Shown here piece after piece: positions 16,461 through 23,780 of a stretch of DNA of 27,686 bases. The notes beneath the pieces are model-generated. The model saw only the letters and a program-made list of their open reading frames with translations, did no database searches and had not been told where the DNA came from. Position 1 is the first letter of the stretch. Each line of letters opens with the position of its first letter. The DNA comes from DATNPH01 sp036703315 (GTDB taxonomy: Bacteria; Cyanobacteriota; Cyanobacteriia; Cyanobacteriales; Coleofasciculaceae). The position numbers and the translations under genes were made by a program. The stretch lies in the NCBI GenBank assembly GCA_036703315.1, contig DATNPH010000005.1:1-27686 (forward strand), given 5' to 3'.

Positions 16461-16880
16461 ATGAAACAGTTTAAACTTAGGTTCAACCGCCGACTAGCAG
16501 TGAAGTTAACCTTGGCAAGTATGGGAACGCTGTTGTGTTTGACACCTGCTCTTAAGGCTCAAGCTTCTACTCCCGCCTGCCCCTCAAGCAATTCACAGCC
16601 GTTATACTTTGGCGAGAGCGCTAGCTATAAGGTATCTATCTGCTCCGCCGAGAACAATCAAAATCATCCCAAGTATTATGTAGCAACTGCCAAGAATGGT
16701 AGTAGCGGCATAACTTTGCCTCTGTCTGCTTACCAGAAGGTCGTCTTTAGGGCGAGTAGCAGTGGTTACACTCACACCCTTAGCGCTACTAGTGGTCAGT
16801 TGATCGTGCAGCTACCGAATGGTGGAAGCTCTATAGAAAGCCTTGTTAAGTTTGGTCCAGTAAACCACTTTGGTCACTAA
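16461..16880 (+). CDS. Small secreted protein, unknown
   Basis: A 139-residue protein. The basic N-terminus (MKQFKLRFNRRLAVK) and hydrophobic core (LTLASMGTLLCLTPAL) end in ALKAQA-STPACP, a good signal peptidase I site near residue 35. The mature part is about 104 residues, rich in Ser, Gly and Asn, with two cysteines (about 40 and 61) that could form a disulfide. It has beta-strand-like segments (YKVSIC, YYVATAKNG, KVVFRAS, QLIVQLP). It may be a small periplasmic or extracellular beta-sandwich protein; I recognise no family. Its position next to no obvious partner gives no functional clue. Confidence 0.7.
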   Translation: MKQFKLRFNRRLAVKLTLASMGTLLCLTPALKAQASTPACPSSNSQPLYFGESASYKVSICSAENNQNHPKYYVATAKNGSSGITLPLSAYQKVVFRASSSGYTHTLSATSGQLIVQLPNGGSSIESLVKFGPVNHFGH

Positions 16881-16916
16881 GGTTATCAGCTCCTATAGCA
16901 CTTACGCATAACCTCT

Positions 16917-17091
16917 ATTTGTAGGGTGGGCTATGCCCACCACCACGCTATACGGAGTGCATGAAGGCTCACTTGGCGTAAGTCCTGTCCTACTAAAACA
17001 CCGATTTAGTAATCGGACAAATCAAAGAGGGTAGGGAAGTTGGGGAAGGTAGGGAAGACACAGAATTTATCTCCCTCATCTCCCCCTCTTT
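16917..17091. repeat. GTAGGGTGGGC palindrome and purine-rich repeat copy 2
   Basis: Two elements lie in this gap. At 16920-16943 the sequence GTAGGGTGGGC-TATGCCCACC forms a near-palindrome (GGTGGGC / GCCCACC) that shares GTAGGGTGGGC with the element at 9938-9956 read on the minus strand. At 17034-17091 is the second copy of the purine-rich repeat found inverted at 1041-1102. Nothing else in 16881-17149 looks coding. Confidence 0.55.
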
Positions 17092-17149
17092 TTTGTCAAA
17101 AACACGTTAGCGAAGTATCCCGCAAGGGCTATCGAGCTTTCACTACAAT

Positions 17150-17416
17150 CTAGCGATCGCCTGTGGGCAAAGACTGTACTGGTTTTTGTGAAGCTGTCTG
17201 TGTCGATGAAGATAATTCAGGCATGATGGTTTGAGCAGACTTTAATAGGCTGGAGCCAACAACACCATTGACAACTTCGACTGTCTTGAAGTGACTTTTA
17301 GGAGGAGTAACAGCCATAAACAAAGTACAAACTATAACGGCTGCTGTTGACAAAGTTATTGGCAGTTCTTTAAACAGCGAGTTGTTTTCAATATCCTTAA
17401 TGGCTAGCTTGTTCAT
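17150..17416 (-). CDS. Small single-helix membrane protein, unknown
   Basis: An 88-residue frame beginning MNKLAIKDIENNSLFKELPIT, followed by one hydrophobic helix (STAAVIVCTLFMAVTPP) and a polar, Ser/Thr-rich tail without recognised motifs. It is predicted to be anchored by one N-terminal helix with the tail outside. Weak purine-rich AGAGA precedes the ATG. Codon pattern and hydrophobic organisation favour a real gene, but no family is known to me, and nearby genes give no hint about its job. Confidence 0.5.
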   Translation of the reverse strand: MNKLAIKDIENNSLFKELPITLSTAAVIVCTLFMAVTPPKSHFKTVEVVNGVVGSSLLKSAQTIMPELSSSTQTASQKPVQSLPTGDR

Positions 17417-17603
17417 GACAAATCTCTAGAGTTGAGAAAAATAATTCTTAGTAAGTCTTTAGCCTGTTCTGGCTCCTCGCTATATCTCACCCAATTGGAC
17501 GTATGGACTTAAGAACACAAAGAGCTGAAGCTTTCGCGGTTGAAGCTACACAAAATCAGCGCTTCAAGGTGAGGACGAGAAAAACACTGGATTTATCCTT
17601 TCC

Positions 17604-18257
17604 TCACATCCCACTCGCCAACATAGAATTGGCATAAATCGCTAACTGAGTTCGGTTCCGCAAATTCAGGCGGTTAAGGAGGTGAGTGACATGGGTTTTA
17701 ACTGTACCTTCCGAAATGTAAAGTTGTTCAGCAATTTCGCGATTGGTAGCACCGTCGCTAAGCGATCGTAGTACCTCCTGTTCCCGACAAGACAGCTGCT
17801 CCAAGTCCTGTGAAACAGATTCTGAGTCAGCCGCGTCTAAGCTTGGGAGGTAGGAAATTATCTTTTCAAGTAGCCCTGGCCCTAGCTGGCTATACCCACG
17901 ATGCACACACCGAATCGCGTGCGCCAACTCTTCCGGCGACATATCCTTTAGCAAATAGCCCTTCGCTCCCGCCCGCATTGACTCAGCAATGTATTGATCG
18001 TCATCAAATGTGCTCAAGACTAAAACTTTGATGTCTGGAAACTGCTGAGTGATCAACCGCGTGGCGGTTCTACCATCCATCTTTGGCATCCGAATATCCA
18101 TTAGCACAACATCTGGCTGTAACTCGGCTACCTGCTTAAGGGCAGTTTCACCATTATCAGCAATTCCCACCACATCCAAATCGGGTTCCAGCTGTAGCAT
18201 CGCCTTCAGCCCTTGACAGATGAGACTTTGGTCGTCTACCAGTAACAGGCGAATCAT
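17604..18257 (-). CDS. NarL/LuxR-type response regulator
   Basis: Starting at the ATG at 18257 (MIRLLLVDDQ), it has 217 residues; a longer frame to 18308 would overlap the kinase gene and adds no conserved sequence. The receiver domain shows the acidic pair DD (8-9), phosphoacceptor Asp54 in LMDIRMP, Thr/Ser in VLSTFDDD and Lys in GYLLKD. The C-terminal HTH is LuxR-type: LSCREQEVLRSLSDGATNREIAEQL, then EGTVKTHVTHLLNRLNLRNRTQLA. It is a DNA-binding transcription regulator activated by phosphorylation, downstream of and cotranscribed with the histidine kinase at 18298, its presumed partner. Target genes are unknown. Confidence 0.94.
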   Translation of the reverse strand: MIRLLLVDDQSLICQGLKAMLQLEPDLDVVGIADNGETALKQVAELQPDVVLMDIRMPKMDGRTATRLITQQFPDIKVLVLSTFDDDQYIAESMRAGAKGYLLKDMSPEELAHAIRCVHRGYSQLGPGLLEKIISYLPSLDAADSESVSQDLEQLSCREQEVLRSLSDGATNREIAEQLYISEGTVKTHVTHLLNRLNLRNRTQLAIYANSMLASGM

Positions 18258-18297
18258 AATAGCTTTTCCAAAAGTTATTCTTTGGTACGTAGCTTTA

Positions 18298-19536
18298 TTA
18301 CTTATCACTCCCTTGTTCGCGATTTATGCAAGAAGTTTTATGTAGGAACATCTCGCGGGGAAGCTCAACGGTGATCCGACAGCCAAATCCTGGCTCTGTT
18401 GCTATATGAAAGCGACCTTTTAAGGCAGCAACCCGTTCTCGCATCCCTTGGAGTCCAAACCCAGTCATGTTTGAATTCAGATTGAATCCTCTGCCGTTAT
18501 CCCGAATCATTAAGTACACCTCCTCACGGGTTGCACCCAGCTGAATATGTACCTCTGTAGCTTCTGCATGTTTGCAAATATTGGTCAGAGATTCTTGCAC
18601 AATTCGGTAGAGGGCTACGACAACTTCCCTAGGCAAAGAAGTATCCAAATGGATATTGGTAAAGGTCAACACACCAGTGCCGTGGTGAAAATCCTCCACC
18701 AAAGACTGAATAAGTACTTCTAAAGACTGCTCTTTGAGCGTATCCCCGCGCAGAGAGCTGACGGAGCGGCGTACCTCTTGCATGGCACTTGCGCCTAGCC
18801 GTTGAGCTTCTGCTAGAAACGTCTGGGATTGGACAAGGTCAACTGACCAAAGTTTGAGAGCACTTCGCAATTGAACATTGAGGGTAGTTAGAGAATGACC
18901 TAGGGAATCATGGATGTCGCGGGCGATACGGTTGCGCTCTTGCAAAGCGGCAACCTCTTCAATCTGGAAGGCATAGTGCCGTAGTTGCTCATGGGCTATT
19001 GCGAGTTGTTCCCGCGTCTGGCGCTCGGCTAGCAATTTATTAGCCAACTGCAACACAAATAACAATCCCAAACCAAATACCAAGATTTCTGCCAATTGGT
19101 GCATCCAAAATCGTGCCAATCCTCCCGGCAGCACAAGCACAGTAATACTCTGAACGTACTGCACTTGATGAATCACAAATAAGATAAAGGACAAACCCGC
19201 AACTGCCCAGCGACCGGGCAAGTCAAACAGGAAGCAACTCCGAATTACAACAATGATGTATAGCGTTGGCAAGATATGGAGATAGCCTCGTGTCGTTCCA
19301 TAAAAAATCAAGCCGATTTCGATGGCGGTATAGAGCAATTTGTAGAGGAGTTTACCGCTAGGCAACCTCAAACCCATCAAACCCAGCAGAGCAAGGATTA
19401 GTACGTGTTGAACTGGTATATATTGCTTTTCCAAGGCTTCAGCTACAGCCAAGGAAGCACAACTGGCAAGCATCACCCATTCGGTGTAGAGCAAAAAACG
19501 AAAGGGGTTGGGTTGGACTTTGAAAAAGGGACTCAT
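18298..19536 (-). CDS. Membrane sensor histidine kinase (HisKA_3, NarX/DesK-like)
   Basis: A 412-residue kinase. Residues about 15-165 hold five or six membrane helices and no large periplasmic domain, like DesK-type sensors of membrane or envelope state. A coiled linker follows (about 168-200), then the HisKA_3 box ERNRIARDIHDSLGHSLTTL with phosphoacceptor His209. The HATPase_c domain shows the N box ESLTNICKHAEA, the G1 box IRDNGRGF and the G2 box GFGLQGMRERVAAL. It autophosphorylates and passes phosphate to the adjacent NarL-type regulator, whose gene starts about 40 bp after the kinase stop. The stimulus is unknown. Confidence 0.94.
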   Translation of the reverse strand: MSPFFKVQPNPFRFLLYTEWVMLASCASLAVAEALEKQYIPVQHVLILALLGLMGLRLPSGKLLYKLLYTAIEIGLIFYGTTRGYLHILPTLYIIVVIRSCFLFDLPGRWAVAGLSFILFVIHQVQYVQSITVLVLPGGLARFWMHQLAEILVFGLGLLFVLQLANKLLAERQTREQLAIAHEQLRHYAFQIEEVAALQERNRIARDIHDSLGHSLTTLNVQLRSALKLWSVDLVQSQTFLAEAQRLGASAMQEVRRSVSSLRGDTLKEQSLEVLIQSLVEDFHHGTGVLTFTNIHLDTSLPREVVVALYRIVQESLTNICKHAEATEVHIQLGATREEVYLMIRDNGRGFNLNSNMTGFGLQGMRERVAALKGRFHIATEPGFGCRITVELPREMFLHKTSCINREQGSDK

Positions 19537-19736
19537 AGAAAGCTTTGGGCTGTGGCAACGATTTGCTTCATTAGTACTCCCAACTAAATATCAGCACCAC
19601 AACCGACCGCCAGCCTATAACTTTTGTTACAACCAGTTTTTCTGCTATCAGCAGTTATAAAGATATTTACCTATTGAGTCAACGTAAGAATAGATCTAGA
19701 TATTCAATATTGTGGTCAGGTTGCACTCTCTTAGCG
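19537..19736. other. Intergenic leader of the two-component pair
   Basis: AT-rich non-coding DNA upstream of the kinase gene; it must hold the promoter. No gene or strong repeat is visible. The terminator of the next gene bounds it on the right. Confidence 0.4.
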
Positions 19737-19773
19737 AAAAAGCCCAGCTACTAAGAGAGCTAGGCTTTTTTTT
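19737..19773 (-). terminator. Rho-independent terminator
   Basis: AAAAAGCCcAGCT and AGCTaGGCTTTTTTTT form a stem with one mismatch and an 8-base loop. The flanking A and T tracts make it potentially bidirectional. It is located 80 bp after the stop of the minus-strand I36-like gene, its likely user. Confidence 0.75.
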
Positions 19774-19851
19774 GCAAATCTCATTGGTTGGAAAAACTAA
19801 GCGTTTTTCCTTCCTGTACTAGATCATTGATAGCCTATTCCACCATAAAGA

Positions 19852-20487
19852 TTAGCCATCTAGCCCTACACTTTGAGCTGCATTGTCCCAACCTGAAGGC
19901 ATGACGCTACTGTTCGCATGACCCTGAAAACGGACATACAAGTTAGAAGGGCACGGAGTCTTACCACTAATAGCGTTCTTACACAGCCCGAAGCCCTTGG
20001 ATCTTGTATTTGCCCAAGAGGAAGTCTTCTTCTCGAAACCATAGGTTCTAAGGTCTTGCCATTTGCCAAGATCGCCGTTGAACTGTAGCCTACGACCCTC
20101 CCACTTCTGACCATCGTAAAGGCATACCCAGTCGGACCCAGTGAAAAGACCGCGACTTGGGCAATTAGGCTTAGAAGCTTGGGTTATTGCTGCTTCTTGT
20201 GCTCTTGCTGTCTGAAGTGCCTGACTCTGCGTCAGGTTGGGCTTAGCTGCCCGAAGTTCCGCAGCTAGTGCCTCTACAGACGAGGCGTAGCAGCGAACGT
20301 CGTTTGGTCCTCGAACTGAACAAACCTTAGCTCTTCCCCAACCTTTGGATAAATCAATCACTTGGCCTTCAAAGGTAGCTAGACTCGTTGACCTTATCGG
20401 AGAAGTGGTTGATTGTGCGACCCCAGAGGTCTGATCTATTGCTAGAACAAGCCCCAACATCAAAAACAAAGACTTTTTTATTTTCAT
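19852..20487 (-). CDS. Secreted beta/gamma-crystallin-like protein (peptidase inhibitor I36-like)
   Basis: The start chosen is the ATG at 20487 (MKIKKSLFLMLGLVLAIDQ), which makes a signal peptide; the longer frame to 20556 puts 23 unlikely residues before it. The 211-residue product has an N-terminal half with a helical, Ala/Gln-rich stretch (VEALAAELRAAKPNLTQSQALQ region). The C-terminal Greek-key-like region contains DWVCLYDGQKWEGRRLQFNG, LRTYGFEKKTSSWAN and a late PSGWDNAAQSVGL. This W-CLY...L...SS..N pattern resembles peptidase inhibitor I36 / crystallin-type proteins. Paired cysteines suggest disulfides in the periplasm or outside. Role unknown: inhibitor or calcium/polysaccharide-binding are both possible. 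Confidence 0.65.
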   Translation of the reverse strand: MKIKKSLFLMLGLVLAIDQTSGVAQSTTSPIRSTSLATFEGQVIDLSKGWGRAKVCSVRGPNDVRCYASSVEALAAELRAAKPNLTQSQALQTARAQEAAITQASKPNCPSRGLFTGSDWVCLYDGQKWEGRRLQFNGDLGKWQDLRTYGFEKKTSSWANTRSKGFGLCKNAISGKTPCPSNLYVRFQGHANSSVMPSGWDNAAQSVGLDG

Positions 20488-20556
20488 GGTAGTTGCACCA
20501 AGTGTAATGGTATTAATTAATTTCTCCAACCAGTAGAATTCCCGAAGAGTGGGCAT

Positions 20557-20930
20557 TCCTGTGCCTGCTGTTAATACAACAGGAGAACCTCGATTGATTT
20601 ATGCACTAATAAGTGAAGATTTTTCACTCTGACAAAAGTTAGAAGCTGGAGCAGTAGATTTCCCACTGAGTGCATCGCTTCGTTAGCTCAATCGAGATGA
20701 CCTCATTATGGAAATTCAATAAAGGATAAACATCTGAAAAACGTCTCGATCGCCCTCAACGAAAGTCCTATACTCACTCTGACTTTCGCTGACATCTAAG
20801 GAAGTCTATCTACGCCATTGGATAGATGCAAAATTAGCAGACCAAAAGTTTGTAACTTAGGTCTGCTGGGGTTGATGAAATTCAGGGAGAATACTGACTA
20901 ATTTGGCTGGGTGAAACCTCTTTACGTCTA
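20557..20930. other. Intergenic region with hairpins, no intact gene
   Basis: No open frame is convincing. It contains an inverted repeat CGAAAGTC (20760-20767) / GACTTTCG (20781-20788) and the two-tier hairpin at 20836-20867 annotated separately. The left end serves as upstream region for the I36-like gene. Confidence 0.5.
20836..20867 (-). terminator. Hairpin, probable relic terminator of the RND efflux gene
   Basis: AGCAGACC (20836-20843) pairs with GGTCTGCT (20860-20867), and an inner AAGTT pairs with AACTT around a TGT loop. On the minus strand the stem is followed by AATTTTGC. It lies about 65 bp after the stop of the decayed efflux gene. Confidence 0.5.
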
Positions 20931-21187
20931 CTAATGGCTAGCCACTTTACTTCTTGCCGATTTGCGACGGACGCGCTTGAAAATCCAGCCCTGTAAGCCA
21001 TCCATGTAGGTGAAAATTACCGGAATTACTACTAGGGTAAGGAGAACGAAGTCATTAAACCGCCAATTACCGCGATCGCCATTGGACTGCGAGTATGAGA
21101 ACCCGCCCCAACTCCCAAGGTAATACGTACCATCCCCACAACCATGGCGATCGTCGTCATGGTAATCGGTCGTAAGCGTGCTAACCT
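20931..21187 (-). pseudogene. RND (AcrB-type) efflux transporter, C-terminal fragment with frameshift
   Basis: On the minus strand, 21187-21044 reads RLRPITMTTIAMVV, then GAGSHTRSPMAIAVIGGLMTS, the highly conserved last helices of AcrB/HAE-1-type RND pumps. At about 21043-21050 one base appears missing. The frame continues shifted as LLTLVVIPVIFTYMDGL and ends in a basic tail (FKRVRRKSARS) with a stop at 20931. Only about 85 codons of a roughly 1000-codon gene remain. The upstream part is replaced immediately by the 3' end of the DUF1361 gene, so a deletion junction lies near 21190-21205. The pump is non-functional. Confidence 0.85.
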
Positions 21188-21205
21188 TAGCTGCTTGCTA
21201 CTGAA

Positions 21206-21886
21206 TCAAAGAGTAGTTGAAGTATCCGTATCTTTATTATTGGTTTGTCTAGAGCTGGCGACGCCAGAGCTTTTATCACGCATACGGAGTAAAAGTCCTA
21301 GAGTTACCTGCTTCATCAACCAGTACAGTACCGTGAGCACCACAAACGTTATTGTCATAACCAGCACTGGACGTTTAGAGGTTAAATTATCGAGCACGGT
21401 TTTTGCTACAGCATCCGGTTGAGTGACAAAGTCCCAACTGTTGAGCCGTGGAAATCGTCCCAAATAAATACCAACAGCACACAGAGCGTGAGTCATCAAC
21501 TCAGCCCACACGATAAACTTGCTGGCTCCCTGCCGATGCAAGTAGTAACCCAGGTTCAGTAAAGATATGACATACGCTTCAAAACCAGCCGCGATCGCGA
21601 GTAAATGGGGAGGGAGAATCACTAGAGTAATTACCCACGCATCGTAGTCGTCGCGAATGGCTTGAATTAGGTGAATAATGTCTGTTAGAAGATAAGGTGC
21701 ATTGGGCAAAAAGGCGATGAAAACCAGAAACCCAACCCACCACCAAGCAGAGCGTGACCGAGATTTGCGGAATAGCCAATAGCTCAAAGCCAATGGAATA
21801 AAAGCAAGAAACAGATTCCAAACTATCCAGCCGCTGTGGTGTCGCAGACCCTCGAAGGCATGAAAAAACCGCTCTTGTATAGACAT
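21206..21886 (-). CDS. DUF1361 integral membrane protein
   Basis: A 226-residue membrane protein with about six helices. Family motifs as I recall them for DUF1361 are FLPNAPYLLTDIIHL after the second helix, and YLGRFPRLNSWD in the second half. The hydrophobic helices around them (WVITLVILPPHLLAIAAGF; VLVMTITFVVLTVLYWLM) fit. The C-terminal tail (RMRDKSSGVASSRQ...STTL) is polar and may be extended by the deletion that left the efflux fragment just downstream. No molecular function is established for the family. Its own promoter region (21887-22001) lies after a strong terminator. Confidence 0.85.
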   Translation of the reverse strand: MSIQERFFHAFEGLRHHSGWIVWNLFLAFIPLALSYWLFRKSRSRSAWWWVGFLVFIAFLPNAPYLLTDIIHLIQAIRDDYDAWVITLVILPPHLLAIAAGFEAYVISLLNLGYYLHRQGASKFIVWAELMTHALCAVGIYLGRFPRLNSWDFVTQPDAVAKTVLDNLTSKRPVLVMTITFVVLTVLYWLMKQVTLGLLLRMRDKSSGVASSRQTNNKDTDTSTTL

Positions 21887-22001
21887 TTTTTTCGCGAATC
21901 TACAGTTGTCAGCCTGATTACTGCTGTGGCAACCACTAGTATAACCACCTCAACAACGGCAGCTTGGCGCTAAGAGACTTTTCACTGAAATAGCCAACAA
22001 A

Positions 22002-22038
22002 AACAGGGATGTCACCAAGTGTTGGTGACATCCCTGTT
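22002..22038 (-). terminator. Perfect 17-bp hairpin terminator
   Basis: AACAGGGATGTCACCAA (22002-22018) and its exact complement at 22022-22038 are separated by three bases. On the minus strand the stem runs into TTTTTGTTGG, so it ends the transcript of the 61-residue gene at 22103. Confidence 0.85.
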
Positions 22039-22102
22039 AAGTTTTCCTGACCTTTTACAATTTGTAGAGTTTTGAATGTCAGGATTGGCTTGCTAACAAA
22101 AT

Positions 22103-22288
22103 TTAGTCCAAGTCCAAGTAGCTGGCTTCTGCTTCTAGCTGACGAATCAGGCTTTCGTCGCCCTTAGCTCTAGCTACTTCTAAGCGATGCTGCAAATTCT
22201 TTTTAAGACTATCGCGATGGGCAGCGGCAGCATTTTGTACTTTACTATTACGAGTTTTGTTCACGGTAAACATCCCTTGCTCTTTCAT
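22103..22288 (-). CDS. Small charged cyanobacterial protein, unknown
   Basis: A 61-residue soluble protein, mostly helical and highly charged: NKTRNSKVQNAAAAHRDSLKKNL, then HRLEVARAKGDESLIRQLEAEASYLDLD (quoted in parts with the usual heptad-like spacing). I recall near-identical small proteins in other cyanobacteria, without a function. The start may be ATG at 22288 or ATG at 22273 (MFTVNKTRN), which matches the conserved part better; the sequence does not decide. A strong terminator follows 65 bp after the stop, supporting an independent, perhaps abundant, monocistronic mRNA. Confidence 0.75.
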   Translation of the reverse strand: MKEQGMFTVNKTRNSKVQNAAAAHRDSLKKNLQHRLEVARAKGDESLIRQLEAEASYLDLD

Positions 22289-22830
22289 TAAGGTATCGTC
22301 TCATATTCCAAAAATAACACACACAGAATCGAAATGACTAGCAAACCGTGTCATTTGATACAGAAATTATAGAATAATTAAGGTTGGATAACCGAACAAG
22401 TGACTCTCACAAGGTAGCGAGTAGGCGGATAGAGGCACTCTCAAGCAGGGCGGAAATTCCACCAACGTTCGGAACGGCTAAAGAATCCAATCTTCTTTTC
22501 CTGGAAGTGCGAGTAGGGGAAAGAAGCTATCGTGCTCTGTTATATATGTTGTGTGCAAAGCTTAGGGACTGCCTATACCTTTACTCCTCTACGGTGGAGC
22601 CGACTCCAAAAGTTTTATACAAACTCCTAAATATTAATTTTTGTAACAGAAGAAATAATTACTGACTATCCAGGCAGAGTAACAATCAGAGGTTCCTGAT
22701 CGGACGCGACCCACCTTTGTTCACGAGATACAACTAGAGCATTAGATAAGTGCTTTGTGTGATTATCCAGAGACACTGTCAACAAATAGTGAACGCTCTA
22801 TTAACGAGTTGGACTCCCAGTGGTACTTTC
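22289..22830 (+). promoter_or_regulatory. Long leader of the sigma-like/DUF1822/CHAT operon, possibly structured
   Basis: About 540 bp separate the divergent small gene from the first safe codon of the sigma-like gene. A 93-codon TTG frame (22384-22665) has no recognisable domain and is not accepted as a gene. The stretch 22440-22530 contains several foldable elements: GGCGGAAATTCCACC, CGTTC-G-GAACG, and CTTCTTTTCC (22492-22501) pairing with GGAAAGAAG (22518-22526) with one bulge. This could be a structured leader or a small RNA. No promoter boxes can be fixed with confidence. Confidence 0.4.
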
Positions 22831-23736
22831 ATGACTATGGATGAGCAACTCGAACAGCTAGTAACAGAGGCACAACGACACCCTCCTGAAACTGAGGGGC
22901 GGCAACTGGCTTTAACTGAGCTAGTCAATAAAATACTGCGATCGCGAAAAATTGGTCGTCCGCCCATTGGTCAACCTCTATTTGGTGTTTATAAGGAGAT
23001 TTACGAGAAAGTACAACAGCAGCTTTTAAATAATCTCGGTGAGGAACTGGGCAATTACAACCCAACACGTATCCCTGTAAGAACATGGGTTAATACCTTA
23101 CGAAATCATGCTTTTAGAACAATCTTGGATGATGTGCAACTCAAAAATCTGGCATTGGAAGCCCAAGGGCATCCACCCCATAGTGAGTTACGACAGCATG
23201 CTTTAGGGGAACTGGTTGAGGCAATTCGGCTATCGGGCAAGCTTAGTCGTCCACATCAAGCTAGATTCTCTCCTCAGTTTTATAACCTGCTTTATGAGGA
23301 AGCCGTGAATAAGACCTTGACTTATGTCTGCCGAAAAATTGATAAGTATGACCCTGAACGAGGCAAAGAAAAAAAATTTATGACATGGGTCAACTTTCGA
23401 CTTGATAGGGTCGTTATAGAGTCTTGTCATGAATTCAGCGATCAAAAGATAAAGGAGTTACCTTCACTCACTGATTTGGAGAGGATAGTACAGCCGGAAC
23501 AACCGCCTTCGTTGTTTGAAAAGGTTCGCGAAGGGATAGAAGAAGATGCTGAAAATCTTTTTAGGCAGGCGCATATCAGAAATCGACCCGATGCTAATTT
23601 TAAAGCTATAGCCTTAGCAAGATTTTCTGGGAAAACCTGGGAAGAGATTTCAGCACAATTCGGAATTCCCATACCAACCCTAAGCCGCTTCTTTCAGCGT
23701 TGCTGCGAAAAATTCCGCTCTCAATTCAGGCAATAA
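22831..23736 (+). CDS. Sigma-70-like protein with duplicated sigma2-like region
   Basis: From ATG at 22831 the protein has 301 residues; an in-frame GTG at 22750 would add 27 unremarkable residues, and no ribosome site decides. Two homologous segments follow each other. The first starts DEQLEQLVTEAQRHPP and ends NYNPTRIPVRTWVN; the second starts DVQLKNLALEAQGHPP and ends KYDPERGKEKKFMTWVN. The second keeps the YDPERG...F.TWV pattern of sigma2; the first is degenerate. A C-terminal helix-turn-helix, KTWEEISAQFGIPIPTLSRFFQRCCEKFRSQF, resembles sigma4. It is the first gene of an operon, 44 bp before the DUF1822 gene. Role inferred: an alternative sigma factor or sigma-derived regulator tied to the protease downstream. 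Confidence 0.75.
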   Translation: MTMDEQLEQLVTEAQRHPPETEGRQLALTELVNKILRSRKIGRPPIGQPLFGVYKEIYEKVQQQLLNNLGEELGNYNPTRIPVRTWVNTLRNHAFRTILDDVQLKNLALEAQGHPPHSELRQHALGELVEAIRLSGKLSRPHQARFSPQFYNLLYEEAVNKTLTYVCRKIDKYDPERGKEKKFMTWVNFRLDRVVIESCHEFSDQKIKELPSLTDLERIVQPEQPPSLFEKVREGIEEDAENLFRQAHIRNRPDANFKAIALARFSGKTWEEISAQFGIPIPTLSRFFQRCCEKFRSQFRQ

Positions 23737-23780
23737 TTGCCACAATTTCAGAGTTATTGTAACGCTAAGAGGTGAATATA

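Noticed and set aside
22384..22665. 93-codon TTG-started frame upstream of the sigma-like gene
   Set aside because: No ribosome site, no recognisable domain and composition unlike the neighbours; treated as leader sequence.
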